This document shows positions 22,300-31,622 of a stretch of 64,000 nt of DNA, one piece after another. The stretch comes from Valencia hispanica (lineage: Eukaryota; Chordata; Actinopteri; Cyprinodontiformes; Valenciidae). The position numbers and the translations under genes are program-made. The notes beneath the pieces are model-generated. The model ran no database searches. It was not told where the DNA came from and saw nothing but the letters and a program-made list of their open reading frames with translations. Where the stretch lies: positions 39,559,914-39,623,913 of the forward strand of contig OY747711.1 in assembly GCA_963556495.2 (NCBI GenBank). The letters are read 5' to 3'. Each line of letters opens with the position of its first letter. Position 1 is the stretch's first letter.

Positions 22300-25220
22300 G
22301 GACCCCCCCCTCGAGGCCCGGCACCTGAAGGGCCCAGACGATCTGGGTGAAGACGGTGGAAGTCTGCGATGAGGGTGGAGTCCAGAATGTGGCGGGATGG
22401 AACCCAGGAGCGCTCCTCCGGACCGTATCCCTGCCAGTCCACCAGGTACTGGAATCCCCTTCCCCGCGGTGGGGAATTGAGGATACGGCGAACCGTGTAC
22501 ACCAGACCCCCGTCGATCAAGCGAGGAGGCAGGGGATGATTCTCCGGGGGGGAGAGAGGCGAGGTGAGGTGACGCTTGAGGAGTGAGCAGTGGAAGACAG
22601 GGTGAATCCTCAGAGACGATGGGAGTCAGAGGCGATAAGTAACTGGATTGATGCAGCAGACGACCGGGTAAGGACCCACGAAGCGGGGAGTTAGCTTCTG
22701 GGGCCCCAAAGGCAGTCTGAGGTGCCGTGTGGAGAGCCAGACCAGATCCCCTGGCTGGAACGTGGGACCGGGTCAGTGACGTCGGTGGTGTTGAGCCATG
22801 TAACCAGCATTGGCACGCTTGATGGATGCCCGAGCTCGGATCCACGCGGCCTTGGCTCGGCGGATAAGCGATCGGGCAGCCGGGACCTCTACCTCACGTT
22901 CCTGTTGGGAGAATAAAGGAGGTTGGTAGCCGTTGCAGACCTCGAAGGGGGATGACCCTGTGGCGGAGGAGACCTGCAGGTTTAGGGATAGCTCGGCCCA
23001 AGTCAATGCCTGAGGCCAGGAGGTAGGCTGCGAGGAGACAAAGCAACGGAGGTACTTGCCCACCATCTGATTGGCTCTCTCCGTCTGTCCGTTGGTTTCC
23101 GGATGGTAGCCAGAAGAAAGACTGGCGGTGGCACCGATGAGACGACAGAAGGCCTTCCAGAACCGTGCCGTGAATTGGGACCCTCTGTCTGAGACAATAT
23201 CCTGGGGGAACCCATGAAGGCGGACCACGTGTTTGAGGACCAGTTCCGCTGTCTCCTTGGCTGTGGGCAGGCCAGGCAGAGGGACAAGATGGACCGCCTT
23301 GGAGAAGCGATCGACAAAGGTGGCAATGGTGGTCATGCCGTCAGCAGGGGGCAAGCCGGTGACGAAGTCCACCCCGATGTGTGACCAGGGTCTCGCTGGA
23401 ACCGGCAGAGGACGAAGTACTCCAGTCCCGGGTTGAGTGGAGGACTTGGCTCTGGCGCAGACTGAGCAAGCACCGACGAAACTGCTGACGTCCCTCGCCA
23501 TGGTGGGCCACCACAGGTAGCGGCGGATGAACTGAAGAGTTCGGGTTATGCCCGCATGACCAGCCACCGGTGAGGAGTGGCCCCACAAAAGAGCCTCCTG
23601 ACGACAGCGGGTCGGGACGTAGAGGCGGTTGGGCGGTGTCTCAGGTGGTACCGGCTCCAGGGCCAGGGCCGATTGAATGGAATCCTCCAAGGGCCAACGG
23701 AGGCGGGCCAGGAGTTGATGCGGGGGAATTATGGGGGCGGGTTGGGATGGTGCAGGATCTTGAGAGAGGCACCGAGAGAGAGCGTCAGCCTTCCCGTTCT
23801 TTGAACCAGGTCGATAGGAAATATGGAAGTTGTAGTGCTCGAAAAGATGAGCCCACCGAGCCTGGCGGGGGTTCAGTTGCTTAGCGTTCCGGATGTGGAT
23901 GAGGTTTTGATGGTCCGTCCAGATCAGGAACGGTTCTGGTGTACCCATGAGCCAGTGACGCCACTCCTCCAGCGCCCACTTGATGGCCAGAAGTTCACGA
24001 TCACCGACCCCATTGCGCTGCTGTGCGGGTGTGAATTTTCGAGAAAAGAAGCTGCAGGGATGGAGCCTCTGGTCTGGACCCTGCTGAGACAGGACGGCAC
24101 CAGCACCGATCTCTGAGGCGTCCACCTCGACGGTAAACGATTTGGCGGGGTCAGGATAGAGCAGGATCGGCGCTGTAGTGAAGAGGCGGAGTAATTGGTA
24201 AAACGTACATTTGGCCTCTGGGGTTAGATGAAATGGGTGTGGCCGTGCAATAGGTCTGGTGAGGTCCGTAAGTGGAGCCACTACAGAGCTGTAATTACGG
24301 ATGAACCGCCGATAAAAGTTAGTGAAGCCGAGGAAAGACTGCAGCCATTTGAGTGTGGTGGGAAGTGGCCAGGCGGTCACCGCAGACACCTTCTGAGGAT
24401 CCATGGCTATGCCCTCGGCCGAGATGACGTATCCCAGAAAGGTGGTGGAGCGTTTGTGGAAGGCACACTTTTCCAGTTTGCAGTAGAGGTGGTTCTGGAG
24501 AAGTCGCTCAAGGACAGCGTGGACATGCCGGACGTGGTCTACCTCCGACGTGGAGTAAATTAGAATGACGTCCAGGTAGACGTACACCCACCGTCCCAGC
24601 ATGTCTCGGAGAACGTCGTTTAAGAGGCGTTGAAAGACCAAAGGGCTGTTGCATAGACCAAAGGGCATGACTTGGTACTCCCAGTGGCCGGTGGGAGTAG
24701 TGAATGCCGTCTTCCACTCGTCGCCCTCCCGTATACGGATCAGGTTGTAAGCGTTCCGCAGGTCGAGACGAGTAAAGATGGAGGCTTTGGACAAAGAGTC
24801 TAAGACAGTGCTCACAAGAGGAAGTGGAGGACTATCTTTAATGGTTATTTTGTTCAAACCCCGGTAGTCAATACAGGGACGGAGGGTCCCCTCCTTCTTC
24901 TTAACAAAGAAGAACCCTGCCGACGCCGGAGAAGTAGAAGGGCGGATGAACCCCTGGTCGAGAGCCTCTGAGATGTAGATCTCCATTTGTGCCGTCTCCT
25001 CCAAGGAGAGGGGAAATTGGCGGCTACGCGGGGGCGCTGCTCCTGGCAAGAGGTTGATGGCCATATCGTAGGAACGATGGGGTGGTAGTTGGGAAGCCCT
25101 CCTCTTGCTAAAAACTTGAAGCAGATCTCTGTAGGGAGGAAGGATCTCCTCGATGGCCGGGACCGGGATGACCTCTGGTATCCTGACGGAGGGTGGGCGG
25201 AGGCATCGGAGTGAACAGGG
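22257..25220 (-). pseudogene. Chromovirus pol: RT, RNase H, integrase, chromodomain; no protease
   Basis: A long open frame (25352-22773, 859 codons, its first part reading gag sequence out of frame) holds most of pol. RT has FFFVKKKEGTLRPCIDYRGL and FTRLDLRNAYNLIRIREGD, but motif C reads VYVYLDVILIYS, so the second catalytic Asp is Val. RNase H has FTVEVDASEIGAGAVLSQQ. Integrase has the His-His-Cys-Cys zinc region (HSSPVAGH, CSVCARAK) and an intact DDE set (GVDFVTGLP, IVSDRGSQF, NGQTERANQ). TGA codons at about 22772 and about 22640 and a frameshift near 22520 then interrupt the integrase tail. A chromodomain follows at 22257-22520 ([20 protein letters not shown], then [20 protein letters not shown]). 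Protease and zinc-knuckle sequence are deleted upstream. The chromodomain places it among the chromoviruses. Confidence 0.92.
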
Positions 25221-26019
25221 GGCAGATGGCCAAGATGCATCGGCTCCTCTTGATCTTCCGAGCGGGGGCGTGGCGGAGCAGAGCTGGCTTCGATGGAGCG
25301 GAACTGAAAAGATCGGTGCGTCAAAGAGCGCGCTGGTGGTTTTGGGCGGCACATGACGCGCCGGTCGATCTCGAGAGCCAGGGTCACTGCGGCGTCCAGA
25401 GTCTTGGGCGCCTCCCGGCCGACCATCTCATCCTTGATGTAATCGGCCAATCCCTCCAGAAAGATGGATTTCAGCGCACCGTTGCTCCAGGACAGCTTGG
25501 CGGCCAGTGTGCGGAACTCGGCGGCGAAGAGGTGAACCAGCTGGTTGCGCTGACGCAAGTGAAGGAGCTGGCCCTCTGTATCGACTTCACTGCAAGGCGG
25601 GGCGAAGGTCTTCCGGAGTTCCCCACAAACAGAGTGTAGTCGTTGCACAGAGGAGACTTCTGATTATAGAGCGCCGCAGCCCACTATTGCGCTCTCCCGG
25701 TCAGCAGTGAGGTGAGCAAAGCCACTCTGGAGGCTGGGGCAGCATACATGATCGGCTGACATTCAAAAATCATGTCCAGAGTTGCTATCAGGCCATCTGG
25801 TTTGCCGTCCAAGCCATTCCATTTGTCTGGAAGACAGATCCGCGGTTCGACCGTGGGGGACGACCGCTGTTGGAGCATGTTGACTAATCCGGACAGGCGA
25901 ATGTGGGCGTCGGAGATGGTCTGAAGCTTGGAGTTGAGGTGATCGACCATGCCTCGGAGATGGACCACTTCTGCACGAAGGGCCTCCACTTCTGCTGGAA
26001 CAATTCCAGGCTCAGTCAT
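25221..26019 (-). pseudogene. Chromovirus gag, broken and 3' truncated
   Basis: Gag starts at the ATG 26019-26017 (MTEPGIVPAEVEALRAEVVH), with an amphipathic, coiled-coil-like N-terminus, then RICLPDKWNGLDGKPDGL. A TAG follows GRAQ at about 25685, and a frameshift near 25625 moves the frame. The second part (25648-25221) has FRTLAAKLSWSNGALKSIFL and EMVGREAPKTLDAAVTLALE and ends at EEPMHLGH. The Cys-Cys-His-Cys zinc knuckle expected next is absent: the sequence passes straight into the region before the reverse transcriptase. The product would be the capsid/nucleocapsid precursor. Confidence 0.87.
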
Positions 26020-26020
26020 C
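26010..26020 (-). promoter_or_regulatory. Self-priming primer-binding site overlapping the gag start codon
   Basis: On the minus strand GATGACTGAGC begins one base after the 5' LTR. It is the exact reverse complement of the 11-mer GCTCAGTCATC found inside the 3' LTR (22192-22202). The gag ATG is bases 2-4 of this site. No tRNA-complementary sequence starting TGG follows the LTR. The layout matches 5942-6137, in a different subfamily and with a different 11-mer. Confidence 0.75.
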
Positions 26021-26021
26021 C

Positions 26022-26349
26022 TGCCACGAATGCAGCGATCAATGGAATATCACTGCTGGGAAGATGGATGTTCCAAGTGCAGAGTGAGGATGCAGCCAAA
26101 GGTCTTATTGGAGCGGAGGAGATGGAAGAACCAGGAACTCGTGATGCGAGGAGCTTGGAAAGGCTATTAGCCGTAGGGAATTGTCGGGTCTAGGATACTA
26201 CTCAGGTTGGAGTCGTAGGAGCTATGCGTCACAACGAGGTTGATGGCTGAGTGCCATAGAGGTGAGTGACGGGAGCTTTTGAGTGTTTGGGAGGAGGAGA
26301 ATCTCATCAGAAGCAGCTGCTTCGAGTTGGGTCTGATGACTTCTTGACA
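26022..26349 (-). repeat. 5' LTR of the chromovirus
   Basis: 328 bp, about 98% identical to the 3' LTR. Two of the seven differences fall within the 11-nt self-primer (26242-26252), which here mismatches the primer-binding site at two positions. On the minus strand it ends TGGCA instead of TGACA. Confidence 0.93.
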
Positions 26350-26542
26350 GAGCCTTGAGCCAATATAACTTCAGACCTTCCTGACGATCATGTGTCAACA
26401 ACTTTTTTGATATCTGTTACCATTTCTCCATAAGTTTTGTTTGTTTAAGTGTAACAAATCTGGTCTTTGCTGAAACAGCTCAGATTCAAAAATGGCCAAA
26501 TAATGCTCATTTTTACAATATCACTGCTCCTAGACAAGTTAA

Positions 26543-27954
26543 CTCTCTGGGGTTCAGGGTGTAAATGGATGTTTTTGACTAATTTTGATTTTACCATTAT
26601 ATTTCCTAATAAAAAGCATTAATATTGCCTAATGTGATATTATTTTTTTTCCACTCAACCTAGACTGGCTAAATTTATACTTTTTTCTTTGGACATACTA
26701 TGATTGCATATTGGACCTCAAGCCACACAAAAGCATAAAACCTGGGTTGGAAAAAAGTTTATTTTTTACTGTGAAACTCACAAACGTGTATGACATATGT
26801 TTTTTATACTTTAGAATGCCAAGTGTACTGTAAATTTATAACAAGTTTTGAAAAACTATAGCAAACAATACAGTTTTATAAAGTTATTAGCAGGAAAATG
26901 AAAGAAACTGTTCATTCGTGTTTGTACAACTATTTACACAAGTCAAAACAAGATGCCAAAAAATATGTCATTGTGCCAAAAGAAATTATAATGCTGCTGA
27001 TTCCTTATCAATATTTGAACACATATTTACAGAAGGATCAGAGTTTATTTTTTAAAGATAACACAAAGATTATTAGTGCCACTCCAAGAAGCAGTTTCTG
27101 TCCCCCACTAAGCAGAGGGACACATTGCAGGCCTGGCACTTCCATGGAGCGTCATTCAGCCCACTCCTCTCTTTTGATCTCCAAGCAGCTGACTCTGTGC
27201 CTGCCAGGACCTCATCTTCCTCTTCATGACCCGGCTCCTCTTTCTCAGTGTCTAAAAGGAAGGATGGATCTGCAACATCCTCATCAAAAACCTCGCTATC
27301 TGCCCCAGACTCCGGCTGTGCGTCTCCCTCTTCGTCTTCCAGCTCCAAAAACAGCTGAGCTGACTGCTGGACATTCATCTGTCGCATCATCTTTATACAT
27401 GAAAAAAACCACTAAACTACAGAGAAATTACAATCTAAATGTCACTGATCGATCCAATAACTAAAGTCAATGTTTATCTCACTGCTCATTGTTATTCCGT
27501 TTGCGGGGCTACTCCGTTCCCGCGTTACACCTAATCGTTACTTTTTTGCGCTGTTGCTTGTGCAGCATTTTGTCTATCAGCAACAAAATCCTACACTTAG
27601 TTCTTGGTTGAATATGTGAGATTTCCACCAACAGCAAAGAGATCTCATGTTGCTTTGTTTTATTTTTTATGTTCACAAGCACATTCCCTCTCACATTTTC
27701 ACAGTTCACAGAATAGCAGGTTTTCACTGTCTCTCTACTATTCTGAAAAAAGATGATTTAATTATTTTAGCATAGCTCCAGTTTTACTTGGCCTATTAAC
27801 ATAATATAAAAACTGGGGTGAAGTGTATCATCTGCACTTTAAATATAAGTTGAAATGGAAACTAAGAGGCGGAGACTAAGAGGCGGAGCCTTGCTGCTTG
27901 GCGATCCCATACCAGACATGGTAAAAAGACGCATATACCATGGACCCAAAAGGG
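26543..27954 (-). mobile_element. piggyBac-like transposon, internally deleted
   Basis: The left end follows a TTAA (26539-26542) and starts ctctctggggttcaggg. The right end, read inward, is ccctttt gggtccatgg beside TTAT (27955-27958), a one-base decay of TTAA. The two termini agree at about 12 of 17 positions. The minus-strand remnant transposase (27073-27390) lies inside. TTAA targeting and the C-terminal Cys-rich motif indicate piggyBac. The interior between the transposase N- and C-termini is deleted, so the copy is non-autonomous. The right end is the weaker call. A duplicated 14-mer (actaagaggcggag twice, 27858-27885) lies near the right end. Confidence 0.55.
27073..27390 (-). pseudogene. 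piggyBac-like transposase remnant: acidic N-terminus joined to Cys-rich C-terminus
   Basis: A 105-codon open frame starts MMRQMNVQQSAQLFLELEDE and has a long acidic region (residues 15-70). It then ends WKCQACNVSLCLVGDRNCFL EWH before a stop. The last part matches the cysteine-rich C-terminal domain of piggyBac transposases (C-x2-C-x4-LC-x5-NCF-x2-WH). The acidic start resembles their N-terminus. The catalytic Asp core expected between them (hundreds of residues) is missing. The frame has no internal stop, so it could still make a short acidic zinc-finger protein, but I see no evidence that it does. Confidence 0.72.
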
Positions 27955-27958
27955 TTAT

Positions 27959-28569
27959 GGTACACACACGAAACAACCCATTGTCCTTCATCAAAGCCTG
28001 CTGATACTTACACTGAAAGAATCATTTTGATTGCCATTATACTTTCCAAGTAAGAGGACGTATTTCGGGACCAATGAAAGACAGATTTATGTTTCCATTA
28101 AACATATTTGACATCATTTTACGGCTGTAATATTATATATTCAACAAACTGAGTGGTTTGAAAGCATTCCCTTATCCATTCCGATAATAAACAGTATACT
28201 GGTGACATTGATAGGCTTTACGGTTCTCAAGTTATTAAGAGTAATTCGGGAACTGCGTTGCCTGTTAAAACGGCTGAGAAATTAAGAGACACAAGTGAGG
28301 TGCTGCACTCAGTCTGTTCTCTCACAGTGACCGCCTGCGTGTGATTGGTCAAAAAAGGGAAGACTTTTTCCTGGCTTTAGTTGGAGCTCCCTCTTGTGGT
28401 AGAAAACAGAATTACTATACATTATGGCCTCCACTGTAAAACTGACGTTCCAGGGTTATTGTAAGACATCTCAAACAACTTGTAGATTTAATACAAATCA
28501 CTTCACCAGGACTTTTGATTATTCTGTGAAATATGATGATCAATGCAGTCTCATAGGTACTATTAGGCA
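27959..28569. other. Non-coding, nothing recognised
   Basis: Unique-looking sequence between the piggyBac-like element and the L2 fragment. Confidence 0.5.
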
Positions 28570-29172
28570 CTGCTGCTCGTGTCCTCACTAGAACCAGGAA
28601 AGTAGAGCACATCACCCCAGTTCTAAAGTCCTTACACGGGCTCCCTGTAGCTCAAAGAATAGACTTCAAAATACTTTTACTAGTTTATAAATCATTGAAT
28701 GGCTTAGCACCTAAGTATGTTGAAGATCTACTGTTACTATACCAACCCACCAGAACACTCAGGTCCTCTAATTCCAGTCTACTCAACATCCCTAGAATTG
28801 GAACCAAACATGGAGAAGCAGCTTTCAGTTTCTATGGGTTTCTAATCTGGAACAAACTTCCAGAAAACTGCAAAGCTGCTGAAACACTGAGTTCTTTTAC
28901 ATCACAACTAAAACGTATCTGTTTAGAGCTGCCTGTGAGTAATGCTTTTACGTATCATGTTTTGTGTAAGCTTCTTGCTTTATTTGTGTTTTTACATTAT
29001 ATGCTTTGTAATGCCTTGATGTATCTGTGTATGCTTCTTGCTTTATTGCTGTTTTTACTTTATAGGCTTTGTCTGTGTTTTTTAATTTTAATTTTTCCCC
29101 TTAATCATGTAAAGCACCTTGAATAAGCTTGTTGTTGAAAGTGTGCTATACAAATGAAATTGCCTTGCCTTA
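28570..29172 (+). pseudogene. CR1/L2 LINE 3' fragment
   Basis: A 5'-truncated copy of the family at 16.3 and 36.7 kb. The frame has [24 protein letters not shown] sequence, then [40 protein letters not shown] and FLIWNKLPENCKAAETLSS. It is followed by a 3' untranslated region ending aatgaaattgccttgcctta (two TTGCC units). It is more diverged from the other two copies than they are from each other. It has no endonuclease or polymerase core. Confidence 0.88.
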
Positions 29173-29299
29173 CTAGGCAAGCAACAGCTGCCATTTTACT
29201 GTTCCAACACTTGGAAAACAGTGTTTACTTTTAAAGGACACTTACACAGACTTATATGTTTAGGCAATCCTAGGCATTATGGAGTAAGATATTGCTAGC

Positions 29300-29850
29300 T
29301 AGCTTGCTATTGTAATCATTATACTAAAACTAGCATTTGAGCTAACATTAGCATTTTAGTTATTTTGACTTAATTGCTAAAGTTAACATACTGAATGGAT
29401 TGAGATACAGCTAACCAGCATGTTAGTGTTTGGCAACATGCTATCTGTGGCATTTGAGCTAACATTTTAGCTAATTTTAGCTATTTTAGGTAGATTTTAA
29501 GACACTGAATATATTAAGTTATTGTAAACCAATATGTTAATGTTTGTCAACATGCTACCGATAGCGTTTTAACTAACCATAGCAATTTAGCTGATTTAAG
29601 CTTATATTGGAATTTTAGCTAATTTTGACTTAACAGCTAAAATTAACATAATGAATGGATTGAGTTACTGTTATCCACCAAGCTATCTCTAGCATGTAAG
29701 CTAACATTAAGATTTAAGCTAACATTAGCATTTAAGGTAATTATAGCAAACATTTGCACTGTAGGAAGATTGTAACATACTGAACAAATCAAGCTAATGT
29801 TAACAAACAAGTTACTGTTTGTACAGTGAGTGCAACTACTAGCAGTTAAG
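29300..29850. repeat. Decayed tandem repeat, unit about 117-143 bp
   Basis: The motif aacatactgaatggattgag recurs with changes at 29385, 29502, 29645 and 29774, giving spacings of 117, 143 and 129 bp. Each unit carries repeated gctaacatt / tagcattt / agctaatttt words. This fits an old minisatellite or satellite fragment. At 29873-29935 follows gaactgaagaagcctcctgg and atgagagacgaaacgt, a separate common teleost repeat motif. Confidence 0.65.
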
Positions 29851-30431
29851 CCAACATCAGCATTCAGTTTAGAACTGAAGAAGCCTCCTGGATGAGAGAC
29901 GAAACGTATTTAAGACAAGAAAAATCCAGTTGCCTTCATTTAAACTCTCAAGAATATTATTACTATTATTAACATATGAGACGGCCAACAATAACAATAA
30001 GAAGAAGCAGGGCATTCAAGAAATTATTTTGTCTGCTGTTTTAATGAAAAATGTGACAGAAAACGTAAATCAGCATTCTACATTCAACATTCAGTTTAAC
30101 TGAGGCCAGTTTGTAAAAGCCATATTGAAACATAATGGATCAATAAAAACACAATAGGCTGATCTGGAGTGAGCCCTGTATCTTTTCCAATAACTCAAAA
30201 CCCTTTTAGTGTCTCCCCTGAGTTGACAGCTTTGGGCTGGCAGGTGGCACAGTGACTAACTTAATTTAACATCAGCTCTCTGGCGTCTACTCTAAACACA
30301 GGGCGCGGAGGACAGAAATCTCCCAAACAATAACTGTTGCTGAAATACATCTGAGAATCTCATTCAGCTGAAATATAGCAATGACTAGTAAGTAAGTACG
30401 TAAGTAAAATTTATTGCAACTTTCACAGATA

Positions 30432-31620
30432 CAGTGGCTTGCAAAAGTATTCGGCCCCCTTGAACTTTTCCACATTTTGTCACATTACAGCCACAAGCAT
30501 GAATCAATTTTATTGGAATTCCACGTGCAAGACCAATACAAAGTGGTGTACAGGTGAGAAGTGGAACGAAAATCATACATGATTCCGAACATTTTTTACA
30601 AATAAATAACTGAAAAGTGGGGTGTGCGTAATTATTCAGCCCCCTAAATCAAAGCTTTGTAGAACCACCTTTTGCTGCAATTCCAGCTGCCAGTCTTTTA
30701 GGGTATGTCTCTACCAGCTTTGCACATCTAAAGACTGAAATTTTTGCCCATTCTTCTTTGCAAAACAGGTCCAGCTCAGTCAGATTAGATGGACAGCATT
30801 AGTGAACAGCAGTTTTCAGATCTTGCCAAATATTCACGATTGGATTTAGATCTGGACTTTGACTGGGCCATTCTAATACATGGATATGTTTTGTTTTCAA
30901 CCATTCCATTGTTGCCCTGGCTTTATGTTTATGCAGTGCACGACTAATAGTTGTCCTATGGACAGATTCCCCCACCTGAGGTGTAGATCTCTGCAGCTCG
31001 TCCAGAGTCACCATGGGCCTCTTGGCTGCATTTCTGATCAGCGCTCTCCTTGTTCGGCCTGTGAGTTTAGGTGGACGGCCTTGTCTTGGTAGGTTTACAG
31101 TTGTGCCATACTCCTTTCATTTCTGATTGATCGCTTGAACAGTGCTCCGTGGGATGTTCAAGGCTTGGGAAATCTTTTTGTAGCCTAAGCATGTTTTAAA
31201 TTTCTCAATAACTTTATCCCTGACCTGTCTGGTGTGTTCTTTGGACTTCATGGTGTTGTTGCTCCCAACATTCTCTTAGACAACCTCTGAGGCCGTCACA
31301 GGGCAGCTGTATTTGTACTGACATTAGATTACACACAGGTGCACTCTATTTAGTCATTAGCACTCATCAGGCAATGTCTATGGGCAACTGACTGCACTCA
31401 GACCAAAGGGGGCTGAATAATTACGCACACCCCACTTTTCAGTTATTTATTTGTAAAAAATATTTGGAATCATGCATGATTTTCGTTCCACTTCTCACGT
31501 GTACACAGATTTGTATTGGTCTGTCACGTGGAATTCCAATAAAATTGATTCATGTTTGTGGCTGTAATGTGACAAAATGTGGAAAAGTTCAAGGGGGCCG
31601 AATACTTTTGCAAACCACTG
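30432..31620 (-). mobile_element. Tc1-type transposon, 1189 bp, long TIRs, TA duplications
   Basis: The ends are inverted: CAGTGGCTTGCAAAAGTATT at the left and the complement of AATACTTTTGCAAACCACTG at the right. The similarity continues inward for roughly 200 bp (for example tccacattttgtcacattac against gtaatgtgacaaaatgtgga). TA dinucleotides flank it (30430-30431 and 31621-31622). A minus-strand transposase remnant lies inside. This is a complete but non-autonomous copy. Confidence 0.92.
30660..31252 (-). pseudogene. Tc1-type transposase with central deletion
   Basis: Read on the minus strand from about 31250, MKSKEHTRQVRDKVIEKFKT and the following residues form the paired-like helix-turn-helix DNA-binding domain. 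It is followed by a [16 protein letters not shown] nuclear/AT-hook stretch and the second helix-turn-helix ([17 protein letters not shown], about 30980-30920). The frame then jumps to [20 protein letters not shown] and [17 protein letters not shown]. The first two catalytic Asp residues are therefore deleted, and the third position, normally Glu in PDLNPIEN, is Val. A stop near 31108 and decay beyond 30799 complete the inactivation. The DNA-binding half is the best preserved part. Confidence 0.85.
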
Positions 31621-31622
31621 TA

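Larger units (their letters stand above)
21972..26349 (-). mobile_element. Ty3/Gypsy chromovirus (Tf1/sushi type), both LTRs, GAGCC duplication
   Basis: Two 328-bp LTRs (21972-22299 and 26022-26349) enclose gag, pol and a chromodomain in minus orientation. The pentamer GAGCC flanks the element exactly (21967-21971 and 26350-26354). I counted seven differences between the LTRs (about 2%), mostly C/T or G/A, so the insertion is young. A G-rich polypurine tract (complement of 22302-22314) sits beside the 3' LTR. The gag zinc knuckle and the protease are missing from the interior. The copy is therefore defective although complete at its ends. Confidence 0.93.
21286..26538. repeat. Hairpin-ended dispersed repeat, split by the chromovirus
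   Basis: It begins with a perfect 11-bp inverted repeat and 5-nt loop, TGTGTGAATGC-tgtag-GCATTCACACA (21286-21312), then aactattctgctt. This head is very common in teleost genomes. The body runs to 21971 and resumes at 26350-26355 after the chromovirus, whose GAGCC duplications join the two halves. The right limit is taken as the TTAA at 26539. No coding region is seen. It is probably a non-autonomous DNA transposon; the superfamily is unknown. Confidence 0.6.

Noticed and set aside
26898..27464. 188-codon plus-strand frame
   Set aside because: Antisense to the piggyBac remnant with its WKCQACNVSLC and NCFLEWH motifs; no features of its own.
29873..29935. Possible hammerhead ribozyme core (ctggatgag...cgaaac)
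   Set aside because: The conserved CUGAUGA core has an extra G and I could not form stems I and III around a cleavable GUC. The string is better explained as a common teleost repeat.
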